From Dama dama (Eukaryota > Chordata > Mammalia > Artiodactyla > Cervidae), in NCBI RefSeq assembly GCF_033118175.1, contig NC_083701.1:53519001-53583000 (forward strand): 64,000 nt of DNA, read 5' to 3'. The position numbers and the translations under genes are program-made. The notes under the pieces are model-generated. The model was given only the letters and a program-made list of their open reading frames with translations, searched no databases and was not told the origin of the DNA. Below are positions 42,920-54,900 of the stretch, piece after piece (within the stretch, counting starts at the first letter, position 1; each line of letters opens with the position of its first letter).

Positions 42920-45900
42920 TTCTCTCCCTCTCTCTCTCTCTTTCCTTCTTTCCCTTTCTCTCTCTCTCTCTTTCTCTATCTCTCTATTTCTGGCTGATTC
43001 CCTGGAGCGTGGAAGCCGGCTGCGTAACCCGGGGAACATTAGCCTCTTTCACTCTCTCATCGTCGACTCCGGACCACCAGGTTCCAGTCCATTAAAGGAC
43101 CAACACCTTGACCCTTGGCGTTGCTTCCCTCCTGTGTGACGGCCAACAGAGAGTGGCTGTGGCCTCTCCAGATTCAACAATTACCCTAGGGAATTGCAGA
43201 ATTGTTCTCAGTCACTTAATTCATTCCAGGAGCTAACTCTGGTCCCATTTTATATGTTGGATTAAACTGTTGTAATAGCCTCAGAGATATATTTATGCAT
43301 GGGAGGGGAACCAACACCTTCTTCAATACTCTGTCTCTTTCTATATGTCTCTGCCTCTCTCTTTTTCTGCCTATCTTCTTCATCTTCTGTGGAAAACAAA
43401 GATGAAGTGAAAAAGTGAAAGTGATAGTCACCCAGTTGTGTCTGAATCTTTGTGACCTCACGGACTGTAGCCCACCAGGCTCCCCTGTCCATGGAATTCT
43501 CCAGGCAAAAATACTGGAGTGGGTTGCCATTCCCCTCTCCAAGGGATCTTCCTGACCCAGGGATCGAAGCCAGGTCTCCTGTGCAGGCAGATTCTTTATT
43601 ATCTGAGCCACCAGGGAAGCCCCAGACAAGATGGATCAAACGAATAAAACATGTCAAAAGTGCAAACACAAGAGCCATACATACTCTTGTTTAATCAACG
43701 TCATGGGAGAGTGAAATCTGAACTGTCAGTAAAAGGACATTTTTTAAAGCATTAATTCAGGAAGATTACTTTTCTTTTGTTAAGGTGGGGAGGAATTGGT
43801 TTTGACTCATTTTAAGTTTTTCTTGGAAAACAAGACTCAAGAGTGTGCTGCAACTTTCTCAGAGAGCAGCTTCCTTTAGTTCTGTGCCAACACTGTCCAC
43901 TTCATACACAGAGCTCCCTCAGCTCTCTGCCCTTCGAAGTCCACTTCAAGTTTACCAAACTTCAGTATCTGATGAACTTTCTGTCTTTGTGTATAAAAAA
44001 CTTTTCTTTCTTTACATCCTATGAAAGCATGATTCTAGATTTTATTCCTGGTGTAAAACAAAAATAAGTATCTTTTAATGCTTAGTCCAACAATTTAAGG
44101 AATATTCAGTGGTAGACTTTTCATGCATCCTGAACCATTCTTTGAAGGGTTCTTCTTAAATATTTCCTCTTTGACAAACATCTCTTGGGTACCTACATTT
44201 CAACTATGGCTTCCTATCTCATGATTAGAGATTCTGACACCAGGACCTAAAATTGGTTCCCAGTTGCCCCCACTTCATCTAACTGAGCAGAAGATCTGAA
44301 GGTCATTAGGGCTATATGCTCAGAATATGATGCCAGAAGGCTATGCGTGAAATACAACATTTTTTTTTTTGAAAACCAAAGACTATAACTTCCCTTCTTT
44401 TCTTAATAAAAAGGTCATCCCACTTCTGCAAGGAGAAAGCTACGAGCACTGGCAAAACTTTAAAACTTTCAAATTAATCTGTAAAGCAATTATCCTTCAA
44501 TAAAAAAAAGTTAATTAAAAAAATACATACAAGGGAGAAAGGAAGGAAAGAAGGGAGGAAGGAAGGAAATAAGGGAGGAAAAATGGAAACATAATAATGG
44601 TACATTTTAGGAGCCCACCATAGATATTTACATTGGCACAATAATGTGAATGTTAAACATGATTTTAACTAAATACATAAGATATAACAACAACAACAAC
44701 AACAAAAGCTGGGCTGGGGCACAGAAGTGCAGCGTGTCATTAGCTACTGCATCCAAGCCCACAATTCTGACTGGCTCTGTCTGCTCCCACTCACCTGTCT
44801 GGTCCCATCCTGTCACTGCTCCTGTCATCAGGCCAGTGGGCGCATCTTGTTTTCTCCTGATGGAATTCAGGGAGCACCAACAGGCAACTCTGGTTTTCTC
44901 CTTACATCACCCCTTTTCTCCCATTCATGGGAGATCCATCTAAAACGTTTCCTTAAATCTTTAACAAATAAAATTCCCCTTATAGTCCAATATATTTCTA
45001 TGTGTTTTGGAGTTTACACATTTCTGACGGTATGAAATCAAAAGCTGATCCCTGCATTTTGAAAACAGTGTTCGGACGATCAAGAAAGCAGGAAGCCTGA
45101 AATGGCAGGGCTGGGGAGCAGTTTCTTCATCCAGTAGTGAAGCCCTGCATCAAGATCCCCTTTTCAGGAATTCCGTGGTGGTTGAGTGGTTAAGACTGTA
45201 TGCTACAGTCTGCAGGGTTGCAAAAAGTTGGACATGACTGAGGACTGAGCGACTAATGCTTTCTTTTCTCCCTTTGGTATGTCCATCAAAATACATTATT
45301 TTCTCCATTCACATATTCACTTTTTTTTCAGTGATCAGTCTAATGATAATACTGTGATAAAGCAGTCTCTACCTTCCTTCACTAACTAGAAACACTATTA
45401 GATTTAATAATATATAACTTAAATTCTAAAGTTTACCATTGTTTTGTCTTTTAAATGGTCATGGATGATGAAAGAAACAATTTTTATTTTCATAATCTAC
45501 AGATTATTTTTGGCACAACTACTTCTGTAAGGAAACTTATGTAGAAGACAGAAAAATCGTGGTTAGACCCAGGGTGCACAAGATTTCTCAAAAACAAACA
45601 AACAAGAAATGAATTTATATTCATAGTTTACATACTATAGTATAAAGTTTTCAAATTCAGAGTGCAACTTACTTGTTTCCATATGCAAACTTGAATGTAA
45701 ATTGTGTATCAGTGCTTCTAGTAATCTTGCTCGTGTCTTGGTATTGAAATTTTAGACCAATATAATTTGCCAGGAATCCTTTGTATGCTAAACATAACTA
45801 CATAGAAAATATTAAAAAAATTAGTAAAAATATCTTAAGTTTTTTTTTAGAAATTCAAATTAATTCAATCCAATCCAATAAATGTCTACTGAGCTTTTTT

Positions 45901-48900
45901 AATACAAAATATAGCAGAACATAGAGGAAGGAATGATTAACTTTAGACAATCAGATGCAGAAGAATTGGGAAGATTTTATAGAAGAGGAAGTGGAGTTGA
46001 TGTGACCTCACAATGAATGATTCTTTTATTGTTTTCTTAGATATTATTTCCTTAAGAAAAGGAACACTTCAGTGAATTAAAAGCCCTTTACACACATAAA
46101 GAAGACAGAAGCATTCAGGTAGATTAACTAGGATGTGAAAGGAGCTGAGCATTTACAGATGGATGTGTTACCATCATGCGTGCTAAGGAGCCTCAGTCGT
46201 GTCCAACTCTGTGACCCCATGGACTATTGCTTGCCAGGCTCCTTTGTCCATGGCAGTCTTGAGGCAAGAACACTGGAGTGGGTTGCCAGACCCTCCTCCA
46301 GGGGTATTCCTAACCCTGGGATCAAATCTGTGTCTCCTGTGTCTCCTGCACTGACAGGCGTATTCTTTACCACTAGCGCCACCTGGGAAGCCCTGTTATC
46401 ATACAAAACTCATTAAATACTAATTTTAATTCTCCATAACTCTTTAAGAATGCCAGATATATCTAAAATTTAGAAGTTTAGAACATGTGCTACAACAACT
46501 GGATAATTTTTTAAAAATAGAAAGGGTAAATCTATGATCTCTTGGCGTAGATGTGTGTAATACCTATCCTAAAACTGGCATTTCCTCTGTGATTTTCTTT
46601 CACTTTTTCCTGAGTAGATACCCAAAATCACTATAAATGCAATCCATTTTTGTTTCTTCTTAAATATTGAAGAGATTATATATTTTTAATTGCTTTACTA
46701 TTTACACTAATGTGCAAATAATTTTTTTCCCGAAATTATAAGATAAAGCAGAACACATGTGTGTGGCACTACATATTTTTTAAAATGTATTTATTTATTT
46801 TAGTTGGAGGATTATTACTTTGCAACATCGTGGTGGCCTGTGCCATACATCAACATGAATCAGCAGGCATACACGTGACCCCTCCCTCCTGAACCTCCTC
46901 CCACCTCCCTCCCCACTCCATCCCCTCCAGGTTGTCAGAGCACCAGCTTTGGGTTCCCTGCATCATACATCAAACTCCCACCGGGTATCTATTTTACATA
47001 TGGTAATGTATATGTTTCAATGCTATTCTCTGAGAGCAGCCCACCCTCTCCTTCTCCCAGGGTCCAGAAGTCTGTTCTTTATGTCTGTGCCTCCAAATTT
47101 CTTTATTTGAGAATCAGCAGAAGAGGAAATCACAAGCACCCAGAATGGGAAGCATGGTGCAAGGCCAATGTGATGAGATTTCACATGACAAGCAATTTTC
47201 CTTGTCTCAAAATTTCACGAAATTTTATTACCAAGGTATTTTACAAATTCAATTAGCATATCATTTTGTTGAGCTTACCTGATTATAAGGCAATAATAAA
47301 ATGTCTCCATATGGCAGTCTGTTTGGTTTAACATCTGCTGAGTCAAAAAGAACAGCTGGGTTTTTCAGGGAATAACGACCACAGTAAGCATCCGTTTCAG
47401 CTGTCTTTTGCCCTCTATTAGTATGTTCCTACAGAAATAATAATATTTCAAATGAAAACATGGTTTATTTTTCTGGTTTATTCCCCAGCATCTTCAGCGA
47501 AATCATCCAAGTTCCAACTCAGAGCCCACTGTTTCCCAAACTGCTTTAACTTGAAATGTTTCCTCTCTTCTTTGAAAGTCTAAGGCTCTCATTCTATATC
47601 ATTCACTTAGATCCATAATCGTAGAATCCCTGTCCCTGTATTTGACTATTTCCTAAGCCCTACATTTCCCTTTATATTATGAACTCCTTAGGGACATTTA
47701 TTCACTCCTTTCACAGATGATTTTTAGTGTTCACTCTGTGCCAGGTGTTGGCTTGTTTGTTCATTTGCTTGTTTTTTGTTTAATCTCCAGGGTTCAAGGA
47801 GCGAAGCACCCTATCCATACACACAGGAGCCCACCAGCCTGGGACAAAGGAACCAAGGATTAAAAAACTAGGCCTGAAGGGAGGTGTCTAACTCACATAA
47901 TAGTATTAAAAAAGATGACTCAGGAGAAGAGACGAATGGATTACTACCTAAAAGAAAAAGGGAGCTAAGCAGCATTAGAGAGAGGGTTAAAATATATGCA
48001 GAGAAGCAGGGATGTGAGAGAGTGGTGCTGGCAAACTCAGAGTCAAGGCAACGTGAGTCAAGAATGTGTGTTATGAGGATGACTGTACATGAAGTAGGAA
48101 AGGAGTATAATGTAAATTACTTGTTCAGTTTCCTGGTCTGCAAGTATCACATTCAGGACAGAAGAACCTGAATACATGTATATTTATTAAATCAAGTTGA
48201 AAACATAGCCCATTAAATGATTTTCCCTTTCCACTAATATATCTGTTTGCATAAAGCATGACATGATACACGTTATATATATGTGTGTGTGTGTATATAT
48301 ATATATATACACATATATATATATATACATATTTTAAAGGACTCATTTATTTCTGGAGTACTGATCTGAATTGAATAACTTGCCTAAATATTTCTTATTC
48401 CTAAGGTATTCACTTGGAAATGGTGAATATCTGGCTTCCTTGAGTCTTCAAAATAAGAATTAGGAAGATAAGTGTATTTTAAATTTATCACTGTAAATCA
48501 AAGAAAAATCTTTGTATTTTACAAAGAAGTAAATATGCCTAGGCCTCATACTAACTGACCAGAGGGTGATCTCAAAAAACAATGGAAGAAATTCACTATA
48601 TAATGCTCTACTACAAATTATATTCTCTGAAGCCATGAGGAAAAAGAATATACTCTGAATCTAAGAAAGCAAACAAAAAACCCTACAGATCTCACATTTA
48701 CACATCTTGCCTACTTTCTCTTGATTAAGAAAATTCATATGTGGTAGAAATACTGCTTTTACAAGTGAATCATTTTATAATGAAGGAAGATGCTAGAACC
48801 TTATCAACAAACATATAACAAAATTATATTTGTAAGTTGACTTTAAATGATAAAGGAATTATGCTAATCAAAAAATGACAAAATTCCAAACATTTATATG

Positions 48901-51900
48901 AATTCTTATCTTGTCCATTCTGAGGTTAATTAAACATTCCATACCAGGTTAAAATCAGTTTCATAGTCTCTGAAGTATTTCACAACAAATCCTTCTTCAA
49001 AATTTGCAATTTGTGGTGGACACTTACTGCTAACCATTTCTTCCACTGCTGCCTGAAACTAAATTAACGATAATTAATAAATAATAACTAAAGCTTTAGT
49101 AATTTCTTTATGAAGGGTTAGAACATTAGTAATTTTACTACTAATTCTAATTATTTTTAAAGGAACAATTTCATAAGATAATTCCCATGTTAGTCATAAT
49201 TATGAGGTCATTTCCTAAATAATTTTTAAGTTTATATATGATAATTTCAGTATAATGACTGTTTCAAGATTTTTATTTTAGGGAATTCCCTGATGGTCCA
49301 GCAGTTAGGACTCGGCACTTTTACTGTCAAGGGCCTGAGTTTGATCTCTGGTCAGTGAACTAAGATCCCATGAGATGCCTGGCATGGCCCCCCATTTTTT
49401 TTTTAATTAAAAAAAAAAAGATTTTTATTTTAGAATGTCAATAGTTACATCCAACTGGCTGATCTTAGCTTATTTAGTTATTACATACTGTACACATATT
49501 TGTTTAGCAGTGTTTTAAAAGCATCAATGAGGTAAAACTAAGTGAATTAGCCCCTCATTAAACAGTTCCAAATAAATAACTTTCCCAATCAAATGAAAAA
49601 TTAACTGGAAAACATATATATACTCCAATGCATTCTGTTTCTCAAAAGAAGAAATACAGATTCTGCAATCCTTTATTATTTATGAAAAAATCTGGATAAT
49701 ACAGGAAGTGGCACACATTCATGAGGTCTATAATTTCCACACCGTTATTTCTCTGGCAAAGCATACACATTTAGAATTAAAGACTTGAAATAGTGTATGA
49801 TCTTTAGTCATCAAACAAATATTAACTCACACTCATTGCACAGGCAGTTGTGGAAATGCAGCAATTCACAAGCAAACGTTCCTGATGAGCAGACGCCCCA
49901 TATACAGATACCCGGACCCTGTTGGCACAGACTTAAGAACTCCCCGTTCACTCCCTCTGTCACTGTGGTATCTCCCACTTCTCTGCTTGCTATGAGTTGG
50001 CTCTAACCCATCATGCCCCCAGGAGGTATATTACCACTCCTTAAAATGTATTTTTGTAGAAGGCTGATGTTTAAGTAGCTTTCTGTTTGAAAAATGAACA
50101 CAGCATACTTCAGCTTCTGATGACTGCGGCGTCAGAGGCCTAGAAGTGATCCCATCCCAGTTGAGTGTGAAGGTGTTCAAACTGGGTTTTCCTTTGGTTT
50201 GTTCTGTAATAGCCAGCGTGACATTGTTCCCTTCAAATACTTCATAACTGAGCAGATCAAAGTCTCCTGCAATGAAGTACCAAACAGAATTTGAGGCAGT
50301 CAATTAAGTACCAATATAGCCATAAAAGAAACTCAGATTTAACAAAACTGGTTTTATTTGGAATTGTATTATCACACACACAAAAAAAAGGATGAACGGA
50401 GAAGATGCAGATCCTCAAATCTGAGATTTAGCCATAGTAGAAATAGCAAAATAGCACATAAAGGGCTATATATATTAAGGTTCTGTTTTTGTAGCGTAAA
50501 AGGATGTTTGAAAGATAAACAGAAGTTGGAGTTGGAATCAAGAGGTAAAAATCAATGGGCAATAAAATGTTCCAAAAATCCTTTTATTTTTGTTCCAGTA
50601 CCATCATCATTGTGTAAAGGGCTAGGCTGGGAACTGCTCTTTTCCTCAGATACAAATAGAGTTCAAAGGTTAATCACAGGAAACAGTCTCATGCCTGTGA
50701 GGCTTGTTTATACCATCTCACTTTGAGAGAAATCAGGCTTTGTCCTCAGATGTTTCTCTTCACTGGGAAGATGCTTTAACAATAGAATCCTATTGACTTT
50801 CTCTGTTGAGTAAAGTCCAAGAATTTGCCCAGTTATGATTTTAGTACCATATTTGTTAAGGTTTCCCCTGAACCTTTAAAATTTCTCTTAGATCTAAAAA
50901 CATGTTTCTGAGAGAACAAAGATAACAATATCTTTATTTATATAGCATTTTGACAAGATAACCTATGGAAATTTTTAGAACTTTCTGTTAAAATTCTCTA
51001 CTCAGCAATGAAGTTAACAATTTCATGCAATGAAACATAAACATTGAAGTAACATTTTACTTATATCAATTAGAAAATAGTGATTGCTCCAAAAAAAAAA
51101 AAAAAAAAAAGGCAACTTCTTCAGGGATCTATTACATGAGCCAGAAATCCCAAATACCCAAAGAAAGAAAGAAAGTGTTAGTTGCTCAGTCCTGTCCAAC
51201 TCCTTGCAAGCCCATGGACTGTAGCCCTCCAGGCTCCTCTATCCATGGAGTTTTCCAGGCAAGCATACTGGAATGGGTTGCCATTTCCTTCTCCAGGGGA
51301 TCTTCCTGACCCAGGGATCAAAGCCAGGTCTCCTCCATTGCAGGCAGGCTCTTTACTGTCTGAGACACCAAACTGGTTGCTAAATTTGGCTTCAAGACTT
51401 GAAAATGTAATTGGAAGCTAATAGCTATTATTTGAAAAGGGTAAAGAAATCAAATAGTTTTGAAAAATGCTATATTAAATACAGGTGCACTGCTTTTGTT
51501 TTTGTTTTTATTGCTTTGCTGTTTTTATTGCTCACTGCAGCATTCCTTGGGGATTTTAATATTCTAATGGGTCTATAAATCTTCAAGGAGAAGGTGTGGT
51601 ATGCAGTGTTTCCTACGTGGGTTTGACCACAGAATCCTTTCAATGGGCAAGATCTGGCCAGACTAAGTGTCTCCTGAGAAATACTGATTTACTTAAATTT
51701 CATTTCCAGAATTAAATATCTTCACTAATTTTTACTAAATATAAGTAGGTTATTACTAATAGTGTATTTGTAGTCTATAGTGTAGTGTATTTCTCATGCA
51801 TTTGGAGCTGTATACTCCTTGAAATACAACTAAAATTTAAATTACAATATAAACATCTAACTATTTAATTTCTGTTTCTCCCGAAGTTGATCAACACTAT

Positions 51901-54900
51901 GAATCCACTTCCTTTCTCCTCTCATTTTATGGTGCTTTTACCTTTTTCAATGGAGGTGCACAGGATACAAATTTGTTTCCTAGAAAAAACATTATGGAAC
52001 TTCAAAATGAAACACATGCTTACCTCTAGTTGATATAAAGGTTATCAGGTAAACATAGCTTCGGGGGTCTTGTGTTCTTATTACTTGCACTGTGTCCGGT
52101 TTTATAAACCAGAGGTCATTTAAGGCTGACTGCAGTATGAACTCAGAAGCATCAGCAGGTAGCCAGACTTTGCACGAAATGAAACAAAATTAAAAAGTCA
52201 AATGATTAGGAACTTTAATCAGGAAAAAATGGGTTGCAATCTCTGTACTACCACAGCCAGCAGTGATGTCTCATATTTGAATTTTTTAAAGTACCTACAG
52301 TCTGTATCATAAGTTACTACTTAATTAAATTATGTCCTGATTCAAATTCAATATTATTGACTACTTAATTGGATTGTGATCTATTGAGGACAGGGCTTAT
52401 ATTTTATTGTTTTAATACTCCCATGGTAATAAGCATCCCATGTGGCAAACAGTCAGTATTTATCAATATTTACTTATTGAAATGATAGAAGTAGGAAAAA
52501 TTATTTTTTTGGATTTATTATAAAATAAGAAATACAAAATCTTTATTAACAGATAAACTAATGTCTCATAGGTCTATCGCTTAATTTGAGAAATTAAAAG
52601 AAATGATTACCTGTCTGTAATGATAAATTTAATTTCTATTAACTTATACCTGTGAGTTGAAGATATGTTTTTGTGTGTTTAAATATGCATTTATCAAGAT
52701 CCTTATAGAAGAAAATGACAGTATATACCTGAAAGTTGTTTTTATTGATGCCATTTTCTATCCCAGTCTGAGGAGTTTTCTTCATAGTAGTATTTTGCTT
52801 CTTTACCTAGCAGACTATTAAAACTGTATTTTCCAGATAGTAGAATTTGACTAAAGCAAACACCTTTTTAAAATTTTGTCTATACATAAAGAGAAATAAA
52901 GCCTACCTCATTTTTCACAACTTACCAGTTTTTTCCATGTTATAGATCAATCTATACTGGTAAAGTGAACATAAATTAGCTTCCACACATGGGCCGGTTA
53001 CCATGACCTTCTGCACTTCATTCGTTGCATGAGTTGTTTCCCAGTTTTCCAATGTTATAACCTATTCCCCAATTTAAAAAAACCATCTATTTACTATATG
53101 GAAAAATACATTTTTTAAAAGCATCATAAGTCAGCTACTGAATGCCTCTATAGTTTATTGTAAACAATAAACTATTTTAAAGTGCAAGTCATCAAATAAC
53201 AGGCTCTTTATAATTACAGATATTCCAAGGTACAATTTAATAATTTCCCATGACTGCTTCCCCTTCAAACAGTATCTTACCTAGTACAGTTAATAACCAA
53301 ATAGAGTTCTATCTTTGAACATTTGCTTTCTTTAAGGTGGATCTATAATCATGGCCAACCTGTACTTCCTGGACAACTGTTGATTGGGATTTGATGACCT
53401 GTTCTTCACTCACTGCATCTTCTGTTTGTTGTTCAGTATAGACACTTTTATACTGGAACAGTCCAACATCCACAAAAGCACTTAGTCTGTACTCTTGTAG
53501 CAAGATTTCAATGTAATATCTGGAAAATAGAATAACGAAAGATTGGAACTTTTTCTCCAGAGCACTTATCATGAATTTTGCTTTCAATGAACAAAATTTC
53601 TACATGATATAAAATACCTGTCCGTTAAATTATTTATATTGTCCCCAGGTGGTGCTAGTGGTAAAGAACCGGCTTGCCTATGCAGGAGATGTAAGAGACG
53701 TGGGTTTGATCCCTGGGTCGGGAAGATCCCCTGGAGGAGGGCATGACAACCCACTCCAGTATTCTTGCCTGGAGAATCCCATGGACAGAGGAGCCTGGCG
53801 GGCTATAGTCCAGAGGGTCGCAAAGAGTCAGACACGACTGAAAAGACTAGCACACATGCATTCCGGATTTTAACTATCAAAATACTTCACAGCAGAGTGC
53901 TAAAAGAAAATGAGTTGTGTAAGATATCTGCATTAGAGATAAAGAAAATGACTAATTCATTCACTCTTTCACTGAAAGAGATACTACCCTCTATCCTCAA
54001 GGAGCTGAAAACAATTACATTGTAGGTTATAACAAACTTCCTGACATAAAATACAGGGAACACAAGAGGTTAAAGTACTGTAATGTATTTAGGAAAATGT
54101 CAGGTAGGCTCAGACATACCATCTATTTTGTATCTGAGTGGTTGTATGTGTCAGGGATAAAACTCTTACCCTAAGTTCCTTAAATATCATCTCTACTTGT
54201 ACCTTGGGAAATAGAACACTGCCTCAGGAAACTTTTACTGATTAGACTGATGACAGCCCTCCAACAAGCCAGATGAGAGTCACACCTTAAATCTGGAATT
54301 CTTGATTCCTGAGGTCCCCTGCCCATCATCCAACTGCCTATTCAGAATTAGCTGTTCACCCACCAGTTGTTACAGGTGAGTGCAAAGCTACTATTGTGTG
54401 TGTGCTCAGTTGCTCAGTTGTGTCTGGCTCTTTGAGACCCCGTGGACTATTGCCCACCAGGCTCCTCTGTCCATGAGATTTCCCAGGCAAGAATACTGGA
54501 GTGGGTTGCCATTTTTCCCTCCAGGGGATCTTTCCTACTTAAGTCTCTATCAGTGTCACCATTGCTCCCATCCTTGAAGAGGCCAGCTAGGAGTTCCTTT
54601 AAATGGCCTCACATTATTCAGCAGATACTCTTGTATATGGAGATAAAGTGTCCACGGTTCATGAAAGACTGTGAATGAAGTGCATTTTTTATCTCCCATC
54701 TGGCAAGGAGATGGGGCCCTGGGTCATTTCCTCCACAGGACTGATACTGGAGGATTATGTCAGGCTTTTAGCTGCCCTGAGAACCTGTTTGCCATCTCTG
54801 CCAAATCAAGGTGGGCAATACTAACTAGGGAGAAGGACTTGAAGAAGTGAAGTGGAAGTCACACAGTCGTGTCCTACTCTTTATGACCCCATGGACTATG

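Larger units (their letters stand above)
40809..45672. other. Intron E10-E11 (largest between located exons)
   Basis: 4,864 bp. 40809-42600 shows no clear repeat. Then follow an LTR, a Bov-tA, an L1 tail with purine repeat and a CHR/Bov-tA piece (listed). Confidence 0.75.
45798..47278. other. Intron E9-E10
   Basis: 1,481 bp. One Bov-tA SINE and one inverted L1 3' end (listed), otherwise AT-rich. Confidence 0.8.

Noticed and set aside
42600..43180. Full endogenous retrovirus.
   Set aside because: Only one LTR is seen, with no gag, pol or env sequence on either side.
47884..48171. 95-codon plus-strand ORF rich in Lys/Arg/Glu.
   Set aside because: No recognisable family, no splice sites, and it sits deep in an intron; length is within chance.
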